In this document: positions 12,501 through 20,800 of the stretch, piece after piece
Position numbering within the stretch: the stretch's first letter is position 1
How the letters are laid out: each line of letters opens with the position of its first letter
Assembly: GCA_037447605.1 (NCBI GenBank)
Contig: CM074814.1
Location: 1,520,972 to 1,584,971 of the forward strand
Reading direction: 5' to 3'
DNA from: Zygnema circumcarinatum
Taxonomy: Eukaryota; Streptophyta; Zygnematophyceae; Zygnematales; Zygnemataceae
Length of the DNA: 64,000 bases
Made by a program: the position numbers and the translations under genes
The notes under the pieces: generated by a model
Databases searched by the model: none
What the model was told of the DNA's origin: nothing
The model's input: the letters and a program-made list of their open reading frames with translations, nothing else

Positions 12501-13112
12501 CCGTTTTCCGCACTGGCTTTCAGACAGATTGCAGGAAATAAAACGCGAAAGTCTGGTAGATACACAACAGTAGGCTTCCAACTGACCTTATAAGTGAGGT
12601 CGTGCACAGCGAGCTCATATCTGCGCTGCCAAACAGGCGTCTGCGCCTGGTTGAGTGCAGTCCAGGACGAATTTACTTCCGCATCCTTCTTGCTATCCTG
12701 CCTCTGTGATTCGGCATGTGAAGACTTCCCCACCATCGCACGAACAACAGCACCAGTCTTTCTTATAGTCACAGGCCCGTGACCACCGTCAGCACACGAC
12801 GCACACTCATGTATCTGTGGCTCATCTACAGAAGGCCTTTTACCACTCATACGGTCGAACCTACTCAGAACCTCACTCTGCTTCAAAGAGAGATCAAACA
12901 CTCCAGTACACGCCTGGAAACAGAGGGAATGCTTTACTCCATGGAATCAACCAGCCAAAGAAGGTTGCCCTGTGAAACCTGCTCCTATTTTCCCCTTCCA
13001 TGCTAGCTCTGCTCGTCCTCAGTTGCTCATCTGAAAGCTGTCCAAAAGAGGACATGCTGTCATCTAGCGGCAGACACAAGCGTGGCAGCGAGACAGGGCT
13101 GCAATGCGCCAT
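8573..13112 (-). CDS. Half-size ABCG (WBC) transporter
   Basis: ABCG-subfamily half transporter with an ATP-binding domain followed by six predicted membrane spans; such proteins dimerise to export lipids, hormones or secondary metabolites, mostly at the plasma membrane. Exons supported on the minus strand, 5' to 3': 12913-12587, 12238-12005, 11635-11468, 11236-11140, 10965-10907, 10703-10542, 10338-10255, 10152-9868, 9713-9570, 9405-9086, 8909-8573. Visible motifs are Walker [10 protein letters not shown], signature VSGGEKRR, Walker [15 protein letters not shown] and the H-loop ILSIHQPS. The [14 protein letters not shown] link follows, then membrane segments ending in [17 protein letters not shown], which is typical of the plant ABCG4/5/8/10 group by memory. 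The 5' end is unresolved: the ATG at 13112 opens a plausible first exon, but I found no phase-0 donor joining it to the exon at 12913. An internal ATG (MSGKRP) is an alternative. Substrate unknown. Confidence 0.88.
9485..9544. repeat. (GA)n microsatellite inside an ABCG intron
   Basis: About 30 uninterrupted GA dinucleotides lie inside the 164-bp intron between ABCG exons 9713-9570 and 9405-9086. On the coding strand this reads as a (TC)n tract between donor and acceptor. Further GA runs lie at 9807-9838, in the preceding intron, and near 8920-8955. Confidence 0.95.
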
Positions 13113-13128
13113 GGAATTTTCCTCCTCT

Positions 13129-13184
13129 GACGTTTTAGGATTTCTAATGACCCGCACGACGTTTTAGGGTTTCTAATGACCCGC
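13129..13184. repeat. Tandem 29-bp repeat with telo-box at the ABCG 5' end
   Basis: Two adjacent copies of a 27-nt block ('GACGTTTTAGG' followed by 'TTTCTAATGACCCGC') start at 13129 and 13158. They differ at one base. The second contains TTAGGGTTT, the complement of the plant telo-box AAACCCTAA. The pair lies just upstream of the ATG at 13112 on the minus strand, so it is probably in the promoter or leader. Confidence 0.75.
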
Positions 13185-14596
13185 TCGACCTCTCGGACGC
13201 TCTCCCGTCCTTCGCGCAGTCGACCTCGGGAAAGGGGCCCACGGCGGTCATTACGGCAGCAGGCGGAGCCGTCCATGGGGAGGGAGGGAGGGAGCTGCGG
13301 GAGTGTCCTGCTCTGTCACGTCCTGATCAGCCCTGGCTTTCTTGCAACACGAAAATGATCATGTGAGGATCAATGCAAATTCCTTCTTTCATGTGGTGTA
13401 ATATTCCTGAGCGAGGGAGGCGCTGCTATGCGCGTGGGTTGGGATGAGTAGATCATGACAGAATGGAGCTTTCCAAATAGCAGGAAGGTTGATCAGCGAC
13501 GAGCAAGCCACGGTGGAGGCGGCTGGGAGCCACGGTCACAGCGCTGCTACAGTTTTGAAGCCGGAAAAAAACTGAAGAGCTAATTTTATCCATAGATGTT
13601 GAAGTTTTGCGGCCCTGAAACAAGAGCACACGTCAGGTGCAGTTCCAATGCTGCGCTGCTTGCATGCTTAAAGCACATCTGCGGTCGACTTGACATTGCG
13701 AACGACTCAGAGATGTAATTCAATCAGAGTTTTAAGAGAAAAATCAGAGAGAGTGCGTTTCACCCTTTCATCCTTTTAAGAACGTAAGGGAGCCGAGTGA
13801 CAACAGAGCCAACTAAAAGAAGGGAAAAGTAGGACATCTATCCCCTTCTCTCCGTAGGGCCGATTCAAGGGTTTGTTTATTGCTGGCTTTAGGATGCCAA
13901 TGGGCCTCTCCTGGTCTGAGACGCGTTTATTTTTTGGGAGAGCAATTCGACTTCGTAAGAGACCGTTTTAAAGCCTTAATTTAAAGGTCAACTCAAGAAG
14001 TCATCGAAGAGGGCAAGCTGTGATGTGATGAGGCTTGCGCATCCCATCACATGCAACCATCAACATCATCATCATGTTTGCCTCATTTCAGCAAAAAACC
14101 ATTGAAAAGAAAGAGGGCAATTACGAGAAGGGCAGAAGGTCTGAAGGGGGTGAACCGGACCTTCACGAAGCTTTCAAGGCAGCAGACATGGCATTACAGG
14201 AGTCGGTGCGTTCGAAAGAACACAATACATAAAGACACTGCTTATGCCTCACTGAACAGGCTCTAGATGCATGATTGCACTAAAACAGTCTGAAAGAGTC
14301 CAGCCCTGCCTGCAAATAGCATGTGCATTCAGAGTTTCTACCTCCTGCCATCGTTGTAATCATGAGCCAGTGAAAACTCTCTTGGCCAATATAAAGCGGT
14401 TCCGGTTTCGTTATCCGGGTTTAGACTAAAAGGTACCCCTAAAACAGCCTGCCTTTGTCTTGATTTCAAGACCTAAAAGCACAAATCTAGCACTGGAATG
14501 CCCTTCTGCAATCCCAGTAACCAAGATCAACTCTGGCAAGATAGGAGCAAAAACATGTGACTACATATCTAACAAAGTTTCGACCACTGCAACCTC
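13185..14596. other. Intergenic, no gene recognised
   Basis: Upstream of the ABCG gene and downstream of the membrane-protein exon. A GGGAGGGAGGG run lies near 13280. Short frames near 14035-14266 have no domain or splice support. Confidence 0.4.
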
Positions 14597-15005
14597 CTAC
14601 ACGCTTTCTTCTGTCTGGAGGAGGGCTATTTCCGAGGCTCTGGGAGTCCTGGGAGTCCTTGGAGTCCTTGGATGCCGCCTTTCAGGAACTGCCTCTCCGT
14701 CAGCATCCCCCTTCTCATAGTAGCCCATAAAGTATCCGGCAGAGGCCATAAGGAGCAGGACTCCTGTGACGAGGTCAAAGTAATCACTGTCTTTGAGAAA
14801 GGCCAAGTGACCGATTGGAGCAATAAGGCTAATGCATCCCAAAAAGCAGGTCACCGACCACCATGAGAAGACAACGTGCGCGTAGTATGGGCTTGTTTCC
14901 TTGAGAGCAACGAGCCCGCCAAGAGCCAAAGTGAATTGGACTGCTAGCAGGAACTTCTTTAAGACATCCAATCCCCAGAACAAAGCCGACAATTCTGCAC
15001 AAGTT
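14597..15005 (-). CDS. Terminal exon of an unidentified multi-pass membrane protein
   Basis: An acceptor (TTGTGCAG on the minus strand, near 15000) opens an exon starting ELSALFWGLDVLKKF and ending at a stop at 14597. It encodes at least three hydrophobic spans: LLAVQFTLALGGLVAL, VVFSWWSVTCFLGCISLI and DLVTGVLLLMASAGYFMGYY. A polar tail with the repeat RTPRTPRTPR, made by a 9-bp DNA repeat at 14643-14670, follows. The layout could fit a MARVEL-like four-span protein, or the TMD0/linker of an ABCC transporter cut short by the stop; neither is proved. Upstream exons should lie on the same strand. Candidates with good splice signals and phase are near 16236-16366 (ends MPPVAWIQ) and 16030-16082 (RVSPPVRWNFSIDFFRLHA), but the piece joining them to this exon was not found. 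Function unknown. Confidence 0.5.
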
Positions 15006-16463
15006 ACCACGGCGAACTGTCCTTAAGAGTAACGTGAGGCCTGGAGTTCATGCGCAGAGTTATGAAGTCAATTGCAACCTGGTAAGATGAAAGCTTTCTT
15101 TGTTTGAGCAAGGAAATGGATTTAAAAGGGGAGGGTAAGCCCTGCGGGTAAAGACGGTAAACAGAGAGAGGTTCTTACGTTCGCTGTAACCCATCTGTGC
15201 ATCAGGTAGCCCCTAAACTTTAGATTTTCTGAGATAAAATTGCACAGTTAAGAGCAGGCGAGGCTTTAATATATTCGAAGCCGACTCGTCGAAGGGCATT
15301 AGGTTGATGTTCCAAATTCGTTGTATTCGAAAAAATCTGCTATGCTGTACAGCTTTTCATGCCGAAGGCGTTTTAAAAGGTTCGAGATAATGCCAGCGTG
15401 ACTTCTGCATAAACAAGGAGGCATATGCTATGACCAATTTGGATGCAATGGTGCAGAACTTATGGAAGGTGCGTTTAGGTCGACGAGGATTTTCTCTTCC
15501 ACGCAAATAACAGTGTAATTTTCGAGGCTCAATTCAATTTTCCACAAGCAAAAGAACTGTGAGAAAGGCTCCATGACAGCAGTACAAGATTCCTTTAAAG
15601 CTACTGGCACTAAATGAAACATGGATCGAATAGATATGCAAAGAGCAGATCTCGGCTACGGCAGTTGAAAAGCACATCGCGTCTAAATTCGATGCAATGT
15701 GAGACACAAACTTTAAATTGCCTGCTCAACTTAAACTCGAATATGCATTCATAGGAGAGGAAGGGGCTGGGCATGGCAACCTTCGCTCTAGTACACAAAA
15801 AAAAATTAAGGCGGGTGACAACCATACCAAAGGAGGCTTGCTACGAAATGCCCTACGGAATGCCCTAGGCCAAGCAGCTCAGCAGCCAGTAAACAGCGAC
15901 GAAGCGAAATTCAGGGGACCAAATGCGTATGCCCTATAAGAGGCCCAGCCTACCGAGGCCATCGATGGGCAGAATTCCCGCAATCTCCCACGCAGAACTC
16001 CGCAGAGCACCCCCTCACCGCGTGCAGGCGAAAAAAGTCGATGGAGAAGTTCCACCTGACGGGCGGAGACACGCGCTGGAGAGAGAGAGAGAGAGAGGGA
16101 GAGAGAGAGAGAGAGGGAGGGGGAGAGAGAGTGAGAGAAAAGAGCTGGGGGGAGGGCCAAGACGCCAGACCGCGCCTCCTCTCTCTCCCCTCTCGCTCTC
16201 TCTCCCTCCCTCTCTCACTCTCACTCCGGTACCGTACCTGTATCCAGGCGACGGGCGGCATCAGCCAGGGAGGCGGCGCAGGCGAGACGGGACCGCGAGA
16301 CTCGCTCCATGCCGCTAGTTCCGTGCTGCCCGACGGTGTTGCAAACCTGCCAGCTCGCCCTCTCATGGATCTGTGCTATAGTACGACGATCGTGTGTACG
16401 GACACAGCCGTACGGTACGAAATGGGAGTACTGTACGGGAGGGCGTCAGGCAGGCCTCCTCAA
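15006..16463. other. Probable 5' part or upstream region of the membrane-protein gene
   Basis: Contains the two candidate minus-strand exons near 16030-16082 and 16236-16366. A mixed GA/CT microsatellite spans 16080-16235. The remainder (15006-15900) is AT-rich with no convincing coding signal. Confidence 0.35.
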
Positions 16464-16516
16464 GGGTAACTCTACTGCACCCCCGCGTTTTGTCTTTCGC
16501 ACCCCCCTTTTGAAAA
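16464..16516 (+). repeat. Repeat R2, copy A (ends at assembly gap)
   Basis: Begins GGGTAACTCTACTGCACCCC and continues CGCGTTTTGTCTTTCGCACC up to a run of N. Copy B (17195) continues past this point, so the gap hides the middle of the copy. Confidence 0.8.
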
Positions 16517-16526
16517 NNNNNNNNNN
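16517..16526. other. Assembly gap (10 N) followed by a C-homopolymer
   Basis: Ten undetermined bases followed by a run of about 20 C. By comparison with copy B, where the same place holds a C-rich tract several hundred bases downstream of the R2 start, the true gap is likely longer than ten bases. Confidence 0.9.
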
Positions 16527-16604
16527 CCCCCCCCCCCCCCCCCCCCGCTTTCTCCTTTTCACTACTGACTTCCAACATTGTGCGACAAAAGACAAGGAGA
16601 TTTG

Positions 16605-16800
16605 CATTGATCTCAAGATGGTGAGGCCATCAAATGGACATGGACGGAGTCAACATGGGGAACCACAAGAAATTGTTCGCAAAGGACCTAAGCACAAAAT
16701 AAAAAAAACCAGGAGCAAAAAACTAAACTAAACTTAGCCTAAGCGCAAAAAACTCAGCCTTAAACGCAGCTGCAAAGGTCACCGATGTGGGGCAACCGTT
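16605..16800 (+). repeat. Dispersed repeat R1, copy 4, inside R2
   Basis: 'GATCTCAAGATGGTGAGG' opens the copy, followed by CATCAAATGGACATGGAC, 'GGGGAACCACAAGAAATTG' and CGCAAAGGACCTAAGC. It ends with 'AAAGGTCACCGATGTGGGGC'. R1 here follows an R2 copy and a C-rich tract, an arrangement repeated at 17195-17665. Confidence 0.75.
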
Positions 16801-16850
16801 ACTCGTTGTTTTCAGGTAAGGATTGTAGACCCCCTAATTAAGGCAAGTTC

Positions 16851-17020
16851 TTAAGTTGTGGCCTGCAAACCGAGAAGAGGAGAGAAGAGGAGGGGGAGGG
16901 CAAGGGAGGGGAGGCCAAGGGAGGGGAAGGGAGGGAAGGGAGGGGCGGGAAAAAGATTCCCTCCCGAAATATTTAAAACAGGGGTCCAAAATCCAAAATC
17001 CAAAATAAGGGGGTGAAATG
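16851..17020 (-). repeat. Repeat R2, partial inverted copy D
   Basis: A G/A-rich tract (GAGAAGAGGAGAG followed by GGGAGGGGAGG words) and then 'GGGCGGGAAAAAGATT', CCCGAAATATTTAAAACAGG. The same order, better preserved, is seen at 17785-18020. It lacks the distal R2 end. Confidence 0.6.
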
Positions 17021-17194
17021 TCGAAAACAGGGGGTGGGATAACCAAAATGGGCAGGCAAATTTTTCATAAAGGGGATGGTGGAATAACCAAAATAGGGGG
17101 GCTGCAGTAGCATTCTCCGTAAATAAAGCATGTACGGACGATATATGTGTACGAATATGTACGGATGACGCTCGTTTAGCGGTTGCATGTAAAA

Positions 17195-17400
17195 GGGTAA
17201 CTCTACTGCACCCCCGCGTTTTGTCTTTCGCACCCCCCTTTTGAAAAAATTTCCTGCCCGTTTTGGTTACCCCCCCAGTTTTGAATATTTTGGGAAAAAA
17301 TCTTTTTCCCGCCCCTCCCGTCCCCTCCGCTCCCCTCCCCTCCCTCCCCCCCCCCTCCCCTCCCCTCTCCCCTCCCTCCCCTGCCCTCCCCTGGACATTC
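17195..17400 (+). repeat. Repeat R2, copy B
   Basis: The most complete direct R2 copy. It runs GGGTAACTCTACTGCACCCC, then TTTTGTCTTTCGCACCCC, CCTGCCCGTTTTGGTTACCC, AGTTTTGAATATTTTGGG and a CCCTCCCC-rich tract. It lies about 730 bp after copy A and is inverted relative to copy C. Confidence 0.8.
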
Positions 17401-17469
17401 CACCCCCCTCGTTTTCTCCTTTTCACTATTGACTTCCAACAATGTGCGACAAAAGAAAAGGGGATTTGC

Positions 17470-17665
17470 ATTGGTCTCAAGATGGTGAGGCCATCAAATA
17501 AACATGGACAAAGTCAACATGGGAACCACAAGAAATTGGTCGCAAAAGAACCAAGCACAAAATAAAAAAACTAGGAGCAACAAACTAAACTAAACTAAGC
17601 TTAAGCGCAAAAACGCAGCCTTAAACGCAGCTGCAAGGTCACCAATGTTGGGCAACAGTTACTCT
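17470..17665 (+). repeat. Dispersed repeat R1, copy 5, inside R2
   Basis: 'GGTCTCAAGATGGTGAGG', CATCAAATAAACATGGAC, 'GGGAACCACAAGAAATTGG' and 'GCAAGGTCACCAATGTTGGG' are all present in the same order as in copy 4, so R1 and R2 seem to move or duplicate together here. Confidence 0.75.
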
Positions 17666-17784
17666 CTGTTTTCAGGTTAGGATGCCGATCTTGATGTGAA
17701 CTCCTTCGTGCTTGTAGTGCTCGGTGACGACTTGTACGAGCTCATCGCGGGTCTCATACTCAGTTGGTAGCATTTTTATGGACA

Positions 17785-18099
17785 TTGCAAACCGAGAAGA
17801 GGAGAGACGAGGAGGGGAGGGCAAGGGAGGGCAAGGGAGGGCAGGGGAGCGGGCGGGAGGGGAGGCCCGAGGAGGACAGGGCAAGGGAGGGGAGGCCAAG
17901 GGAGGGAAGGGAGGGAAGGGAGGGAAGGGAGGGAAGGGAGGGAAGGGAGGGAAGGGAGGGAAGGGGAGGGGAGGGAGGGAGGGGCGGGAAAAGATTTTTC
18001 CCGAAATATTCAAAACTGGGGGGGAACCAAAACGGGCAGGCAAAATTTTCAAAAGGGGGGTGCGAAAGACAAAACGCGGGGGTGCAGTAGAGTTACCCC
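17785..18099 (-). repeat. Repeat R2, inverted copy C with GGGAGGGAA array
   Basis: The reverse complement of R2 ends at 18099 (GGGGTAACTCTACTGCACCC on the minus strand). Its purine tract on the plus strand is an array of GGGAGGGAA units around 17895-17970. With copy B it forms an inverted repeat with arms of roughly 140 bp about 600-700 bp apart. Confidence 0.8.
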
Positions 18100-18157
18100 A
18101 TGTAAAACCGCTTATGGTCTTTTTGGTCTTCATTTCCCTTTTTGCAGTAGTTTTCCG

Positions 18158-18275
18158 CTCCTCGCTTTTTTCTATTGCGCTTAGGCCGTTTGCGCCCAGT
18201 TCGTTCCTCGTGGTTCTCTTCCCCATGCTGCTGCTTTTGTCCATGCGCATTTGATGGCCTCGCCGTCGTCGTGAG
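18158..18275 (-). repeat. Dispersed repeat R1, copy 6 (inverted)
   Basis: On the minus strand it reads GGCGAGGCCATCAAATGCGC, ATGGACAAAAGCAGCAGC, then GAACCACGAGGAACGAACTG and GGCGCAAACGGCCTAAGCGC. More diverged than copies 4 and 5. It lies next to inverted R2 copy C, the mirror image of the R2-R1 order in copy B. Confidence 0.65.
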
Positions 18276-18824
18276 ACCAATGTCACGCCCCCTTCTCTTT
18301 TGGAGCAGTTAGAAGCAGTTCTAACGCCGTGACTTGGTGAGCAGCAACAGCAACAAAGGAGTACCAATTCAGTCTTTGCTTTTGTGGCTGAAACCCAGAG
18401 CTTTGGAGGTTATGATTTGGAATTTAGTTTTTGTGAGGAGGTTTCTAGACGATGATGGATTGATTCTGAGAAGGTGCTATTTGGAGTACTTCGTGATGGA
18501 TGGAAACAGAGATGGAGAACTTTGAAAATGGGGTCGAGAAATCTGTGATGCAACTGGGTCTTTGAATAAGTAACTACTGTAGGTTGTGATTGCCAAAGGC
18601 ACAAGCGTCCTGATTGATTGGTAGGAATTCCAATCTATAAAATTCGCAGAGTTTGCACCAATGTCTGAAGCCGGGTTGTTAAGGCAACAAGTAGAGTTCA
18701 TGTAGATATGATGACATCGCCATTTTATGGTATTTAAGGTTAAACCCTAAACTAATGTCAACTTTTCACGCGAATAATATACTTACGATATTCAAGGGAT
18801 GTTCCTTTTTTGTAGAGGCCTGGC

Positions 18825-19490
18825 GTCAGGGCGTCAGGTATCGTCAAATACGGGATTTTTGAAAAAAAAGTCCCGTAAATACCGAAAATAAACCAAAAGT
18901 ACCAAAAAGTACAATCTGAGTACAGTAGACTTTCGCCATGGTTTCGGCAAATATGGAGCGAAAATCTTGGAATTTGCAAATATAAGGGATTCCGTGTTAA
19001 CAAGAGGCGGGCGGTATTATGTTAGAGTCCGGCCTGCGTTCGTACTGTTTCCTTCTGTACGGAAGCACATGCCCGCCCGGTGGGCACTGTCGCGACCTCT
19101 ATTGGTGCCGTACATTTACCTACACGACTTCCTATTGGTGCCGTACCCAACTGTACGATTTTCAGATATTTACCGTACTTACCGTACAGCGGAATAGCGT
19201 GACCCATGTTTTAACATATTTTGTATTGTGAAGTAGGTCAGGTTAGGTTAACACCCCTACTATATTAACACAGACTTACCGTACAAAATGTGGTTTCGGC
19301 AAAATCAGGGCGAATTTCTTGGGGACGCACTGTACAGGGTGGAAAATATGAGGGGGGTCTACTGTACAGTACAAAAAAGTACGAAACAGAAAAGTCCCAA
19401 AACTCCCGAAGAATGAAACTCAAAATGGTCTCGAAAATAGTCAAATACGGGATTTTGAAGAAATCCCGTATTTGACGGTGCCTGCAGGGC
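18825..19490. mobile_element. Foldback or MITE-like element with inverted ends
   Basis: The left end carries 'CGTCAAATACGGGATTTTT' near 18842. The right end carries its inverse, AAATCCCGTATTTGAC, near 19461-19476. Inside each end is a second inverted pair: AAAAAGTACAATCTGAGTAC... near 18900 and TGTACAGTACAAAAAAGTAC near 19363. No transposase frame lies between, so a non-autonomous DNA element is the simplest reading. Exact ends and target duplication were not established. Confidence 0.5.
19440..19476. repeat. Perfect 16-bp inverted repeat with 5-nt loop
   Basis: GTCAAATACGGGATTT, loop TGAAG, then AAATCCCGTATTTGAC. All sixteen base pairs match. It forms the right end of the surrounding foldback element rather than a gene terminator, since no gene ends here. 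Confidence 0.9.
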
Positions 19491-20800
19491 GTCCGTGGGA
19501 AATATCTGGTGGGGGAAGATATTAGGGGCGATATCTGCCGCTCTGTCCGTATGGTACGGCAGCCGGCCGGCGGACTTGGGCCGCGGGCAGGGCAGGGAGA
19601 AAACCTTGACACGTTCCGAACATCACATTTTTGAAACTAGTACCGCAGTCGTTCTTGTTCGTCATACCCAATGGGCAAATTTGCTCCGAAGTACGGTACT
19701 GAATCTTGACGCGCAACGTCAAGGTTGGTTTGACACGTCCTAATTCGCCGTCGAGAGGTGGAGGTGGTTCAGTTTATCCAGCCGTACGATCCGGCTCGTG
19801 TACACTACCTGACAAACGAAGTCAACGGAGGCGCTGATCCGCGAGGCGGTCAACCAGTTCCAGCGCTTCTGCCAATCGGGAAGCGCCACGTGCCACCCAG
19901 TGCCACCCAAAGTAGATTTGCCTGCTACGTGTCAGCCTATATATTGCTTCAAAAATGGTAAGACAAATTCAGTCAGCCAATCGCCGCGCAGTATCCTCGC
20001 CAGCTCTAAACCGCAATATCGCCCTTGGAGGACATCATTTGCCGTTTTTGGAGGGCGCGAAACCCCTCGAGCTCAGCAGCCAATCAGGGGCCGCCGACCA
20101 CTTCTCGAAAATTTTCCGGGCAGTACTGGTCGACCTGCTACCGCTGCGGCTCCAGGGCGGAACTTCGTCGTTTTGCGTACCGATTCAACCGATATGCCCA
20201 ATGTATCGCGGACGCGTCGCCTGTGGCGGGCGGAGCGTGGCCGTACGGCGGGCCCTTTTTGAAAGTGGGCGCCCCGTCAGCGCCAGATCGGATCGCTTTT
20301 TCGCGTTCCTGCCGTCCGCCTGCCGGCGAGAGGAAGGAACACACCACCGTCCGATACGCACGTGGACGGCTGCGATGACGGGAAAACCGGCCGTCCTGCC
20401 TGCCAAGTCGCCGACTTGCCGGCCGTCAAAATCTAGCCGGCAGCTTTTTGGAAAGATCTCTGGTCGCTGGTCTGATCTCTACTACCGGTGGCTTTTTGGA
20501 GAGGGAGAGGGAGCGGACGAGGGAGAGGGAGGAGCGCATGAGGGCAGGCAGCGGTTGCAGCACGAGCCGGTCCGTCCAAGGCCTTTTAGTGGAACTCTCT
20601 TCTCTCTCGCCATTCGCAACTATCTGGTCGGGCGCGCCTGCTGTCTGTCTCTCTGCGCGTGCAGGCGGACGGGGAGGCTTCTGCAGACTGACGCGCTTGG
20701 CAGATCTGCCAGGCGTTCACTGAGGGGCGGATCGAGCAGAGGGCAGAGGAGGTGCAGGAAGGAGCACCGAGTTAGGGTGTTGATGGTCAGAGAAGGAGTC
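19491..20800. promoter_or_regulatory. GC-rich region upstream of the pyruvate kinase-like gene
   Basis: GC-rich, with many GTAC/CCGTACGG-type words in the 5' half and GAGAGGGAGAGG runs near 20495-20540. A 335-residue open frame (19955-20962) spans it, but only its last 87 codon-aligned bases (from 20801) join to supported exons. The rest has arginine/glycine-rich, low-information composition. Confidence 0.4.

Noticed and set aside
16041-16469. 142-codon frame across GA/CT repeats near 16.1 kb
   Set aside because: Translation is mostly RERERE then LSLPL, typical of simple repeats, with no domain.
17880-17980. GGGAGGGAA array considered as a CRISPR or telomere-like array
   Set aside because: Units are short and contiguous without spacers, and the unit is not the plant telomere TTTAGGG. 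It is part of repeat R2.
19440-19476. Hairpin considered as a transcription terminator
   Set aside because: No gene ends nearby, nuclear plant genes do not use such terminators, and the sequence matches the end of a larger inverted-repeat element.
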